From an uncultured Coriobacteriales bacterium (GTDB lineage Bacteria; Actinomycetota; Coriobacteriia; Coriobacteriales; UMGS124): DNA of 60,406 bases. The notes below the pieces were generated by a model that was not told the origin of the DNA, did no database searches, and was given only the letters and a program-made list of their open reading frames with translations. Made by a program: the position numbers and the translations under genes. Positions 8,753 through 16,080 of this stretch are shown here, piece by piece; the first letter of the stretch is position 1; every line of letters starts with the position of its first letter. The stretch spans positions 1 through 60,406 of the forward strand of contig CABQHM010000014.1 of NCBI GenBank assembly GCA_902464015.1, in the 5' to 3' direction.

Positions 8753-10369
8753 CTACTTCTGCGCCGCCTCGGCGCGAACGGTCATCCTGTTGGCGCCTGC
8801 GTAGCGCACGGTCACCTGGATGCCTTCGGCGTTGGTACCCGAGAACGACTTGTCGCCTCGCTTGTAGTCTTGGTCGAAGCCGGCAGCGAGGACCTCGTCG
8901 ACATAGGCGGTGTAGTCTTCGAGGGTGGTGTGCCCGATGGTTGCCTGCCAGACGGACGAGCTGTCGGTCGTGACTTTGCCTATGTGCGAGGCAGGTGCGG
9001 GCAGGCTTTCCGCCAGGCCGAATGTGGGCCAGGTGAGCTCGTCGAGCATCGTCGCCCCATTCAGGCTCACGTCCATCACGGACGTGCTTGTGAACAGGTG
9101 CAGACTCAGCCTGTTGCCCTCGGCGTCGTAGGCGTAATAGGAGTAATCGCCAATCCACTCAGGTTCGACGTCAAAGCCCTTTGTCTGGCAGGCTTCGACG
9201 TAGGCCGAATAGGCCTCCTCGCTGCAGCCGCGCACCTCGAAGCTCAGGTAGGAGTTGTTGTTGAAGGGCATCGTGCCCCAGCTGCTTGCGGGCTCTGGCA
9301 GCAGCGTCGCCAGTCCCGTCGTGGGCCAGGTGAACGTCGCGCTCTCGTATTGCGCCTGCTCTGTCCGCTTCATGTCTGTTATGCCGATGGTGGCGACGAC
9401 GATGAAGGCGGCAAGTGCCACTACCAGGAACATGAGGCACCCATGCTTCTTGCGGGCTGGTTTGTCGGGTTGAGAGGACCGGCTCTCCGGCTCCTTCTCT
9501 GCGGGTGGCTGGGCAATGGTCTTGTCGCTTGATTCGGCCTGACTGGTGCTGGTTTGGTCGCGCATATTACGCGTGCCTTCGCCCCAGGTACCAGCGGTAT
9601 GCTGCTTTGTCTTGATTGGCCGCCCAAGCGCCTCGGCGAGGTCGGCTGCCGACTGGTAACGCGCGCTGGGTTCAAAAGCGCAGGCTTTCTCGATGGCGGC
9701 TCGCGTTGATGGCGTGATGCCGTTCGCCTGGGCAAGCGCCTCGTCGTACTCTTTTTCGCCGGGATGCACCCCACACAGCATGAAGCCCAGCAGGCGCCCA
9801 ATGGAGTAGACGTCGGAGCGTGCGTCGGTTTGGGCGAAACCGTACTGCTCGGGCGAGGCGTATCCCCAGGTACCGAGCGAAGTGGTGTCGCGTGTGGCTT
9901 GGGCGTTGCGTGTGCGGGCGATACCCAGGTCGATGAGGTGTGCTCCGTCGGCAGCCACGATGATGTTGGCTGGCGTGATGTCGCGGTGGATGACGCCCGC
10001 GGCGTGCAGGGTTTCGGCTGCCTCGCAGATTTGGGCCGCCAGCTCAACGGCCATGTTCTCGTCTAGCTGGCCCTTTGCCTGCACAAGGCTTTCGAGCGAC
10101 TCGCCGGGCATGTAGTCGTACACCACCACGAAGCGGTCGGGCAGCTCGTAGGTTGTCTCAACGTGGGGAAGGCGCGCGCAGTCGCATTCGGGCAAGATGG
10201 ACCAAACGCGGCGGTTTGCCAGCTCAAGGGGTATTTTCTTGCGCACGAATGGCCCAGTGCCCTCGATGGTCACAAGCTCAGTGGTGCCGTTGGGCTTTTC
10301 GGCGAGCACGCGCTCGACGTGGTAGCTGTCGTCTATGCACATGGCGTGCAAGACTTGTTCGTCGGTCAC
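8753..10369 (-). CDS. Membrane Ser/Thr protein kinase with two extracytoplasmic repeats
   Basis: 538 residues from GTG 10369, chosen because GGGAGG lies six bases upstream; other frames open at TTG 10396 or GTG 10375. The Hanks-type kinase core has the catalytic loop HRDITPANI (about residues 128-136), DLG in place of DFG (about 147-149), and an APE-like SPEQYG. A Gln/Ser/Lys-rich linker leads to one transmembrane helix (about 310-331). The outside part has two repeats of about 90 residues, each opening with TWPTxGLA.LLP.PAS, resembling DUF6591. The nucleotide-binding lobe lacks an obvious GxGxxG loop. The HTH protein gene just upstream may encode a target or partner, which is inference. Confidence 0.85.
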   Translation of the reverse strand: MTDEQVLHAMCIDDSYHVERVLAEKPNGTTELVTIEGTGPFVRKKIPLELANRRVWSILPECDCARLPHVETTYELPDRFVVVYDYMPGESLESLVQAKGQLDENMAVELAAQICEAAETLHAAGVIHRDITPANIIVAADGAHLIDLGIARTRNAQATRDTTSLGTWGYASPEQYGFAQTDARSDVYSIGRLLGFMLCGVHPGEKEYDEALAQANGITPSTRAAIEKACAFEPSARYQSAADLAEALGRPIKTKQHTAGTWGEGTRNMRDQTSTSQAESSDKTIAQPPAEKEPESRSSQPDKPARKKHGCLMFLVVALAAFIVVATIGITDMKRTEQAQYESATFTWPTTGLATLLPEPASSWGTMPFNNNSYLSFEVRGCSEEAYSAYVEACQTKGFDVEPEWIGDYSYYAYDAEGNRLSLHLFTSTSVMDVSLNGATMLDELTWPTFGLAESLPAPASHIGKVTTDSSSVWQATIGHTTLEDYTAYVDEVLAAGFDQDYKRGDKSFSGTNAEGIQVTVRYAGANRMTVRAEAAQK

Positions 10370-10508
10370 GCGCACCCTCCCTTTCCATCTCGTCAAATCC
10401 CATATTCTAACCTTGTGGGAGGGGTGGTTCCTCAGTTGGCAACTGAATTATGCAGATGTGGCCTGGTTCTTCAGCAGGGCCGCTGGTGTCTCTGGAGGCG
10501 CGTTGGCC

Positions 10509-11138
10509 CTACTGGAGCCGGTCGGTGCCGAGCAGCGTTTTCTCGCCGAGGCGGTAGAGTTCGTCGTCGGTTTCGGCGCGCGTCAGGCCATGCTCGATGC
10601 ACCAGATGAGCACGGCATCGCGGCGGCGCTTGCACCACAGCTCGCCGGCCCCAGCCAAGCGCAAGATGCGCTGTGTTTCGCGCAGATTGGCTTTCAGGCC
10701 TAGGGCAAGCATCACAGCGTGGTCGTGCCCGGGGCGGCTTTTGCCCGAGAAGATGTCGTACACCACCGTGCCGTTGAGGCCCGAACCGCGCATGACGTCG
10801 GCGCGCTTGAGTTTGCGCTTGTCGAGCAGCTCAAACAGGTAGTCGGGCAATGACCGGTCGGGCGTCTCGGCGTTCTCAAGGTACGAGTCGACTGACCTGC
10901 TGGCAAGCAGACGCTCGAGGAGCTCCTCGGTGAGATGCTCGGCGGACGAAGGGGTGTCTGCGGTGGAGGCGTTGGGCGTCTTGGGTTTCGCGGGGCTTTT
11001 CTTGGCTGCTGCGCCGCTGGCCGGGCGGGGCTTCTGGGCGTTGCTTACTTGCGTACGGCCTGCCGGTGTGCTCTTGTCTGCCGATGTTGCGCGGCTTGTC
11101 TTGCTTGTTGCCGTGCCGCCGTTCATATCCTGCGCCAT
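10509..11138 (-). CDS. Helix-turn-helix protein with a basic low-complexity N-terminus
   Basis: 209 residues from ATG 11138 with GGAGG four bases upstream; a longer frame reaching 11459 has no such signal. Residues 1-70 are rich in Ala, Lys, Thr, Ser and Pro and look disordered. The C-terminal part (YLFELLDKRKLKRADVMRGSGLNGTVVYDIFSGKSRPG, with a break here only for reading) resembles an XRE/Cro-type DNA-binding fold followed by a helical domain. Ser/Thr richness of the tail would suit phosphorylation by the kinase encoded 139 bp downstream. I do not recognise a named family. Confidence 0.7.
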   Translation of the reverse strand: MAQDMNGGTATSKTSRATSADKSTPAGRTQVSNAQKPRPASGAAAKKSPAKPKTPNASTADTPSSAEHLTEELLERLLASRSVDSYLENAETPDRSLPDYLFELLDKRKLKRADVMRGSGLNGTVVYDIFSGKSRPGHDHAVMLALGLKANLRETQRILRLAGAGELWCKRRRDAVLIWCIEHGLTRAETDDELYRLGEKTLLGTDRLQ

Positions 11139-11293
11139 GTCGCCTCCAGGCCTTGTGGGTTGAGTGACCGCAGTATAGGCATGTAATGAGACAAACGCGC
11201 AGCCGATTCGGCGACTCGTTGAATAAGCCTCTGACAAGGGTTCGCCTGGAGTGGTAAGGCTTGCGATATGTGCTCGCGCCGGCTGATGCAAGG

Positions 11294-11992
11294 CTATCGA
11301 TACAGCGCCAGTGCCTTGTTTGCTGCCAGATTTGTTGGGCCGTTTGACAGGTTTACCAGCGTGTCTCCTTCGCACATACGTTGGTCGGCCAAGGTGACGC
11401 ACGCGTCGTAGGCGCGGAAGACGCGCTGGGCCCGCGCAACGTCGGAGTAGACGTTCCACCAGCCGCGGGCCAGGGCCGCGGCACGGTCGCGCACGAAACC
11501 CATGACGTCGTCGACCGGGTAGCCAAGCAAGAATCCGACCTCGTGAGGAAAGCGGTCGGTGCCGTCGGGGTTGCGCGGACGTGCATCAAAGCTGAGCACG
11601 CGGGTCTGGAGCCGGTTGACGCAGGCCTCGTCGTCGTCCACAGTATAGCCTTCTACCTCGAGCATTGTTGCTTCGGGGTCGCGGCTGATGAAGACGCGCA
11701 TGAGGTCGGGCCGCCAGACGAACACCATGGAGCTACCTTTACGGTGCGCCATCACGCGAAGGCGCACGCCTGCCTCGCGAAGGGCCGCGTCGGTGCGTTC
11801 CACGGCGAGCTCGATTTGCTCGTGTGCCGCTTGCGCCATGATCGGCTTGCCGCACGGACGCGTGCCCACCTGGTGGTAGCGCACGACGTTGAACATCCCC
11901 GCAGGTTTCACGCCCATGAGCACAGGCGCGCATTGCTGGGCGACGCCCTGCTCAAGGAAGGTTTCAACTCGGCCGTACGGAAGCGATTCCAT
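11294..11992 (-). CDS. DUF3793 family protein
   Basis: 232 residues. The block RFPHEVGFLLGYPVDDVMGF near residues 144-163 is the hallmark of DUF3793, a family of unknown function often found in anaerobes beside iron or flavodoxin genes. ATG 11992 has AAGGAG upstream. An inverted repeat with GTTAGGCAT arms lies in its promoter region. It is followed on the same strand by the HTH protein and kinase genes. Confidence 0.8.
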   Translation of the reverse strand: MESLPYGRVETFLEQGVAQQCAPVLMGVKPAGMFNVVRYHQVGTRPCGKPIMAQAAHEQIELAVERTDAALREAGVRLRVMAHRKGSSMVFVWRPDLMRVFISRDPEATMLEVEGYTVDDDEACVNRLQTRVLSFDARPRNPDGTDRFPHEVGFLLGYPVDDVMGFVRDRAAALARGWWNVYSDVARAQRVFRAYDACVTLADQRMCEGDTLVNLSNGPTNLAANKALALYR

Positions 11993-12014
11993 GGCGACTC
12001 CTTAAAAGTAATCT

Positions 12015-12043
12015 ATGCCTAACTAGATAATAAAGTAAGGCAT
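12015..12043 (-). promoter_or_regulatory. Inverted repeat in the DUF3793 promoter region
   Basis: Arms ATGCCTAAC (12015-12023) and GTAAGGCAT (12035-12043) are complementary at eight of nine positions around an AT-rich centre that would hold the -10. The TTAGGC half-site recalls DtxR/IdeR-type metal-repressor boxes, but it is not a full match. Confidence 0.45.
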
Positions 12044-12143
12044 GGAAAACTAAAAGGCCCAGAAAGTCGAGGCACGCAAATACCACGAAGGGCCTGAGGC
12101 GGCTCGTTTTCGATGTGCCGTTCTCTCCTGTGGATGTATGAGT

Positions 12144-12183
12144 CCTCACATGCTATACTCCGTTGGGAGTACGACATGTGAGG
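12144..12183 (+). promoter_or_regulatory. Nested palindrome over the promoter and ribosome site of the DUF3990/XRE pair
   Basis: Outer arms CCTCACATG (12144-12152) and CATGTGAGG (12175-12183) are perfectly complementary. Inside them TACTCC (12156-12161) and GGAGTA (12166-12171) also pair. The left half carries an extended -10 (TGCTATACT, 12151-12159), and the right arm overlaps the AGGAG ribosome site of the gene at 12192. It can act as a DNA operator for the XRE partner or as an RNA hairpin hiding the ribosome site. Confidence 0.7.
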
Positions 12184-12191
12184 AGACGCTT

Positions 12192-12884
12192 ATGGAGGGG
12201 TTTGAGGGCGCGGTGCGCTGCCTCTATCATGGGTCCTTGTATATTGTTGAGCGGCCCGAATACGGGAGAGGCAAGCCCTATAACGACTACGGGTTGGGCT
12301 TTTACTGCACTGAAACGCCTGACATGGCTAAAGAATGGGCGGTTGCGCGCAATCGCAATGGCTTCGCCAACCGCTATGAGCTCGATTGCACGGGACTTGA
12401 TATCCTCGACCTGTCGCAGTCTTGCGGGGTTTTAGGATGGCTTGCTGTTTTGCTCGAGAATCGCGTGTTCGACGCTTCCTCGGCGCTTGCCTATGAGGCT
12501 CGGGAATATCTCAAGCAAGTTTTTATGCCCGACTACCGCGGTCGGGACTGCATTGTCGGGAATCGTGCCGACGACAGCTACTTCTCGTTTGCCCAGGATT
12601 TCATCAATGGCACCATTTCATATCGCCAGCTCGGTCGTGCGATGCGCTTGGGGAAGCTTGGCGAGCAATTCGTTTTAAAGAGCGAACGAGCGTTTGAGAG
12701 AATCGAGTTCAAAGGGTATGAGATTGTGCGTGCCGAGGAGTGGTACGGCCGCAAGATGGCTCGCGACAGAGCCGCCCGGCGAGCATATTTTGATCGCGAG
12801 CGCGAGCATCGCATGAAAGGCGACATCTACATCACGCAGATTCTTGATGAGGAGATGACCCCGGATGACCCGAGGCTGCGATAG
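12192..12884 (+). CDS. DUF3990 protein, ADP-ribosyltransferase-like putative toxin
   Basis: 230 residues from ATG 12192 (AGGAG seven bases upstream). The N-terminus has YHGSLYIVERP followed by YNDYGLGFYCTETPDMAKEW, matching the DUF3990 pattern (HG[ST] ... DFGxGFYxT ... A..WA). The family is thought to share the ADP-ribosyltransferase fold, with the HG and GFY motifs lining the NAD pocket. The C-terminal third is strongly charged (ARDRAARRAYFDREREHR). The XRE gene starts inside its last 20 bases, so the two are co-translated. A toxin role is inferred from fold and context; the target is unknown. Confidence 0.75.
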   Translation: MEGFEGAVRCLYHGSLYIVERPEYGRGKPYNDYGLGFYCTETPDMAKEWAVARNRNGFANRYELDCTGLDILDLSQSCGVLGWLAVLLENRVFDASSALAYEAREYLKQVFMPDYRGRDCIVGNRADDSYFSFAQDFINGTISYRQLGRAMRLGKLGEQFVLKSERAFERIEFKGYEIVRAEEWYGRKMARDRAARRAYFDREREHRMKGDIYITQILDEEMTPDDPRLR

Positions 12885-13620
12885 CGCACTTGCTGCGAGA
12901 CGCGGTATTGACGAAGGCCGGTGCGCTCGCGTCGCGTACGATGCAACCTATCTGGGGGCGGCACGGGTAGTTCTTGCGCGCATGCTTGACTATGCCGTCA
13001 ACGTCCTTGGGTACAGGCTTGCGTGTTTTTGGGCATTGTTTCTGGCAAGTGACGTGTCGCGTCTTTTTGCCCATGGAGATGCGTCGGTTGTTGCGGGACG
13101 TTCGGGCATCGAGCTGGCACGTCTTGTTGTGCGAGAGGCGGGATGCGACCAGGCCGAGCTGCCCGACAAGCGATTGACGGCCGCTCAGGAGGCAAGCTGG
13201 TATTGCGGCGGGCGCAGCGAGGAGTATTGGTGTGGTTGGGCGCTTGCATATTATCAATGGCGGCGCGCGCTGAGCTTCTCGGATATTGAGGCCCGTATTC
13301 CCATCGAGGACGTCCTGGCCCTGTATGAGCCGTACCACGAAATGGACGAGCAGCAGTTTCTTGACAGGATGGACGAGGAGTGCGCCCGTGCTGCGCCTGC
13401 GACCAAGCTCCAATCATGCCGCAAGCGGGTTGGTTTAAGCCAATCTGAACTTGCCGCGGCGTCGGGTGTTCCCGTGCGCACCATCCAACAATACGAGCAG
13501 CGTCAGAAGAACATCAACCATGCACGTGCATGCCAGGTGGCGGCGCTTGCACGTGCGTTGTGCTGTCGGGTGGAAGACTTGTTGGAGCCTGCGTTTATCA
13601 CATATGAAATGAGTTTCTAG
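12865..13620 (+). CDS. XRE-family HTH protein, putative antitoxin of the DUF3990 pair
   Basis: 251 residues, ATG at 12865 overlapping the preceding gene. The N-terminal 100 residues are Ala/Arg rich and unassigned. The middle (SEEYWCGWALAYYQW ... MYEPYHEMDEQQFLDRM-like) resembles proteins found beside DUF3990. The C-terminus is a clear XRE helix-turn-helix (GLSQSELAAASGVPVRTIQ, then YEQR). Partner order toxin then DNA-binding antitoxin, overlapping frames and an upstream palindrome fit autoregulation. Confidence 0.75.
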   Translation: MTRGCDSALAARRGIDEGRCARVAYDATYLGAARVVLARMLDYAVNVLGYRLACFWALFLASDVSRLFAHGDASVVAGRSGIELARLVVREAGCDQAELPDKRLTAAQEASWYCGGRSEEYWCGWALAYYQWRRALSFSDIEARIPIEDVLALYEPYHEMDEQQFLDRMDEECARAAPATKLQSCRKRVGLSQSELAAASGVPVRTIQQYEQRQKNINHARACQVAALARALCCRVEDLLEPAFITYEMSF

Positions 13621-13817
13621 CAGGGAAGTGCCGACGGCGCGCTCGGCAGAGCTGCTTGCGCGATTTGCAGTGCGGAGGGGAGGGGTGTGCACGATAGGCG
13701 AGCTGGTACAAAAGGCGAGCGGCAAAGATGGCGCTGCGGATGTGACTGCCGCTGCTCGACAACGTGCGGTCGTCCTGGCGAACTGCCTGCTCGCCTTGCG
13801 GATTCCATAAACCCCAA

Positions 13818-13862
13818 CGGCCCCTCCCGAGCCAGTTTTTGGCACCGGCGCAGGAGGGGCCG
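13818..13862. terminator. Inverted repeat between converging genes
   Basis: CGGCCCCTCC (13818-13827) and GGAGGGGCCG (13853-13862) are perfectly complementary with a 25-base loop. It lies between the 3' end of the XRE gene and the 3' end of the flavoprotein remnant and may terminate from either side. Nothing else is supported in 13621-13896. Confidence 0.55.
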
Positions 13863-13896
13863 CGACGAGGGTTACTCGTTTATCGCCTAGGCGATC

Positions 13897-14217
13897 TTAC
13901 CAGCACACCTTGGCGAGGGCCTCGGAGTAGTCGGGGGTGGCGGGCACCTCGGTTACGGCCGCGGCGAGGGCTTCCTTGGCTTCGGCGTCCTTGGCGTCCA
14001 CATCGATGCCCTCGGCTGCAGCGACGGCCTTGGCGAGGTGGCGGCCCTGCACGGTGGAGCGGCCGGCAGCCACGCCCACGATGTACTCGGGGTAGTTCGT
14101 GGCGAAGAAGTTGCCCGAGCAATCGCCGATGGCATACAGGCCCTCGATGGGATTCTTGCTGGAGTCGAGTGCCTGCAGGTCGGCATTGATGCGGCGGCTT
14201 TCGTTTAGGGTTGACAT
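13897..14217 (-). pseudogene. C-terminal remnant of a FAD-dependent reductase
   Basis: About 106 residues. The stretch INADLQALDSSKNPIEGLYA then GDCSGNFFATNYPEYIVGVAAGR is the C-terminal FAD-binding end that closes the fumarate/urocanate reductase-type flavoproteins seen elsewhere in this window. The roughly 450 N-terminal residues, the Tat signal and the GxGxxG motif are absent. Homology fades near 14190, and the gene abuts the truncated LuxR gene on the opposite strand. Confidence 0.8.
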
Positions 14218-14875
14218 GCTTTTCAACGTCGCTTTTATTCTTGTAATGGTGGGTTTTCTACTTGTTCTTGTTGACGAGCTATTTCTTGTGCGGCACGCGA
14301 GTGTTGCACTCACGGCGAGCAGCGAAGTGTTTGGCCTGCTCATGTGTCTTGCCCTTGCCGCAGTTGCAGCGCGGAGCAAGGCGGGAGCCCTGTCGACTGT
14401 TGCATGGGGTTATGCCGTCTACTATGCGGGTATTGAGGCCGGTGCCCAGCTGGGCATTTTCGCCACGGGCTTGGGCGCCGAGGGACATTTTCTTGCCAAG
14501 TGCCTGGTGGCGGCCATGTTTGCGGTTATCTGCGTTTATACGCTCTACTCCATTCGCGACTTTGGATTTGACAAGACAATCGAGGGCGTTCAGGAGACTG
14601 CTGTTATCCCAGCTGATTTGAGCCAGATGGATGTTTCTGAGCTGTCTGGCGCGGGATATGATGCAGGCATCGAACAACGTTGCCGCGAGCTTGCCGCGTC
14701 CTTTGGCTTGACGGAGCGCGAGGGCGAAGTCTTTTCCCTGCTCGCTCGCGGCAAGAATGCCACGCGTGTTTCTGAGGAGCTTGCCATTACTAAGAACACG
14801 CTCAAGTATCATGTACGTCACATTTACGAGAAGTGCGGCATTCATAGCCAGCAGGAGCTGATTGACCTGCTGTAA
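14216..14875 (+). CDS. N-terminally truncated membrane LuxR regulator
   Basis: 219 residues from ATG 14216; frames extend upstream to 14099 but there they run antisense to the flavoprotein remnant. Only four or five membrane segments remain before an intact LuxR helix-turn-helix (LTEREGEVFSLLARGKNAT, NTLKYHVRHIYEKCGIHS). Sister regulators in this window are 475-521 residues, so about half of the membrane domain has been lost. The DNA-binding part could still fold. Whether it is expressed is unclear because its native promoter is gone. Confidence 0.7.
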   Translation: MLFNVAFILVMVGFLLVLVDELFLVRHASVALTASSEVFGLLMCLALAAVAARSKAGALSTVAWGYAVYYAGIEAGAQLGIFATGLGAEGHFLAKCLVAAMFAVICVYTLYSIRDFGFDKTIEGVQETAVIPADLSQMDVSELSGAGYDAGIEQRCRELAASFGLTEREGEVFSLLARGKNATRVSEELAITKNTLKYHVRHIYEKCGIHSQQELIDLL

Positions 14876-14903
14876 GTGCTGATGGTTGGGGTTGGAGAGC
14901 GAG

Positions 14904-15629
14904 ATGGCGAACATGCAGGAGTCGCATTCGGTTGCCCTGGGCACCTGCTACGGCGTGGGCGTGGGGCCGGGCGATCCGGAGCTGCTCACGCTCAGGGCGG
15001 CGCGCGTGATAGGGGCGTGCCAGGTGGTGGCGGCGCCTCAGACGCGAGGCGGGGCCACGCTGGCGCTCGACATCGCGGCGCAGGCGGTGGACTTGGAGGG
15101 CAAAGATATCATTCGCCTGCTGTTTGCCATGTCGCGCGATGCGGGGGAGCGCCAGCGCATGCACGAGGAGTCTGTCGGGCTCATTGCCGAGCAACTCGCG
15201 CAGGGCAAGGACGTCGCGGTGCTCACATTGGGCGACCCAGGTGTCTTCTCGTCGTTCTTTTACCTGGCAGATGGCTTGCGCGAGCATGGGTTTGCCATCG
15301 AGGTCATTCCGGGTGTCACGAGCTTCTCGGCCGTGGCGGCCCGCTTGGGCGAGGGGCTCACCGAGATGGACGAGCCCCTGCATGTGGTGCCTTCGGCTGC
15401 GTGTGTCGACCGTATCGACGAGGTGCTCGACCTTCCGGGCACGAAAGTCCTCATGAAGCCTTGCGGCAAACTTGGCGAGCTCATCGAGGCGCTCGAGCGT
15501 CGCGGAGAACTGTCCCGCGCCTCGCTTGTCGCTGACTGCGGGCTGCCCAGCGAGCATGTCTGTCGGGACCTCGCCTCTTTCGACCCGGCTGAGCATCCCA
15601 GCTATTTCACGACGCTTGTGGTGAAGTGA
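14904..15629 (+). CDS. cbiL: Precorrin-2/cobalt-factor-II C20-methyltransferase
   Basis: 241 residues from ATG 14904 (GGAG upstream). Hallmarks of the SAM-dependent tetrapyrrole methylase family are present: GVGVGPGDPELLTLRA at the N-terminus, TLGDPGVFSSFFYL in the middle, and VIPGVTSFSAVAARLG. The position and sequence of these motifs fit CbiL/CobI, which methylates C20 on the way to cobalamin. No other cobalamin synthesis gene is visible nearby, but metH and its reactivation partner, which use B12, lie 39 kb downstream. Confidence 0.88.
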   Translation: MANMQESHSVALGTCYGVGVGPGDPELLTLRAARVIGACQVVAAPQTRGGATLALDIAAQAVDLEGKDIIRLLFAMSRDAGERQRMHEESVGLIAEQLAQGKDVAVLTLGDPGVFSSFFYLADGLREHGFAIEVIPGVTSFSAVAARLGEGLTEMDEPLHVVPSAACVDRIDEVLDLPGTKVLMKPCGKLGELIEALERRGELSRASLVADCGLPSEHVCRDLASFDPAEHPSYFTTLVVK

Positions 15630-15711
15630 CGGCTTGTGGCCGGTGTCTAATCGCCGGGGGGCAGGCGAAGGGGTGTGCGGATAGCTTCCGGGTTTCCGAT
15701 GGCCCTGTTTT

Positions 15712-15791
15712 GCGAGCTATAGGTTGAGAAATCCAACGCCAGCGAGCTCGTTTCGACTGAGAAACGTGAGATTCTTCAACCTGTCGCTCGC
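15712..15791. repeat. 80-bp inverted-repeat element, copy A
   Basis: Terminal arms GCGAGCTATAGGTTGA (15712-15727) and TCAACCTGTCGCTCGC (15776-15791) are complementary at 14 of 16 positions. The same arms, with the same 80-bp total length, recur at 56829-56908. Both copies are intergenic. The rest of 15630-15990 has no gene I can support. Confidence 0.75.
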
Positions 15792-15993
15792 CAAACGCCG
15801 ACCATTGTACAAAATTGACTTCCGGAGCGAGTGTGCTGTTATCAGCGGCAGGCGGGAAGCGACATTCTGGCATTCTTACTATCGGCTGGATTGCCTTACG
15901 GTGCGCCCCTAGTTCAAGGTTCTACTGGCGGTCTCGCATTGATTTTCCGTTGCTGACTAATATCCTCCTGCTGGCGTATCCATCAGACAAAAA

Positions 15994-16023
15994 GGGAGGC
16001 CCACCTGCATAGATGGGCCTCCC
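15994..16023 (-). terminator. Rho-independent terminator of the NSS transporter gene
   Basis: GGGAGGCCCA (15994-16003) pairs perfectly with TGGGCCTCCC (16014-16023). On the minus strand it is followed by TTTTTG, a classic intrinsic terminator about 60 bases past the stop. Confidence 0.88.
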
Positions 16024-16080
16024 TGAGACGTTATCGAACCGTTTGCGCAAGCGTCGGAGCCGAATGCCAGTCTCCGGGCT

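Noticed and set aside
13628..13810. Small 60-codon open frame after the XRE gene
   Set aside because: No ribosome site and no recognisable motif; composition matches chance in this GC range.
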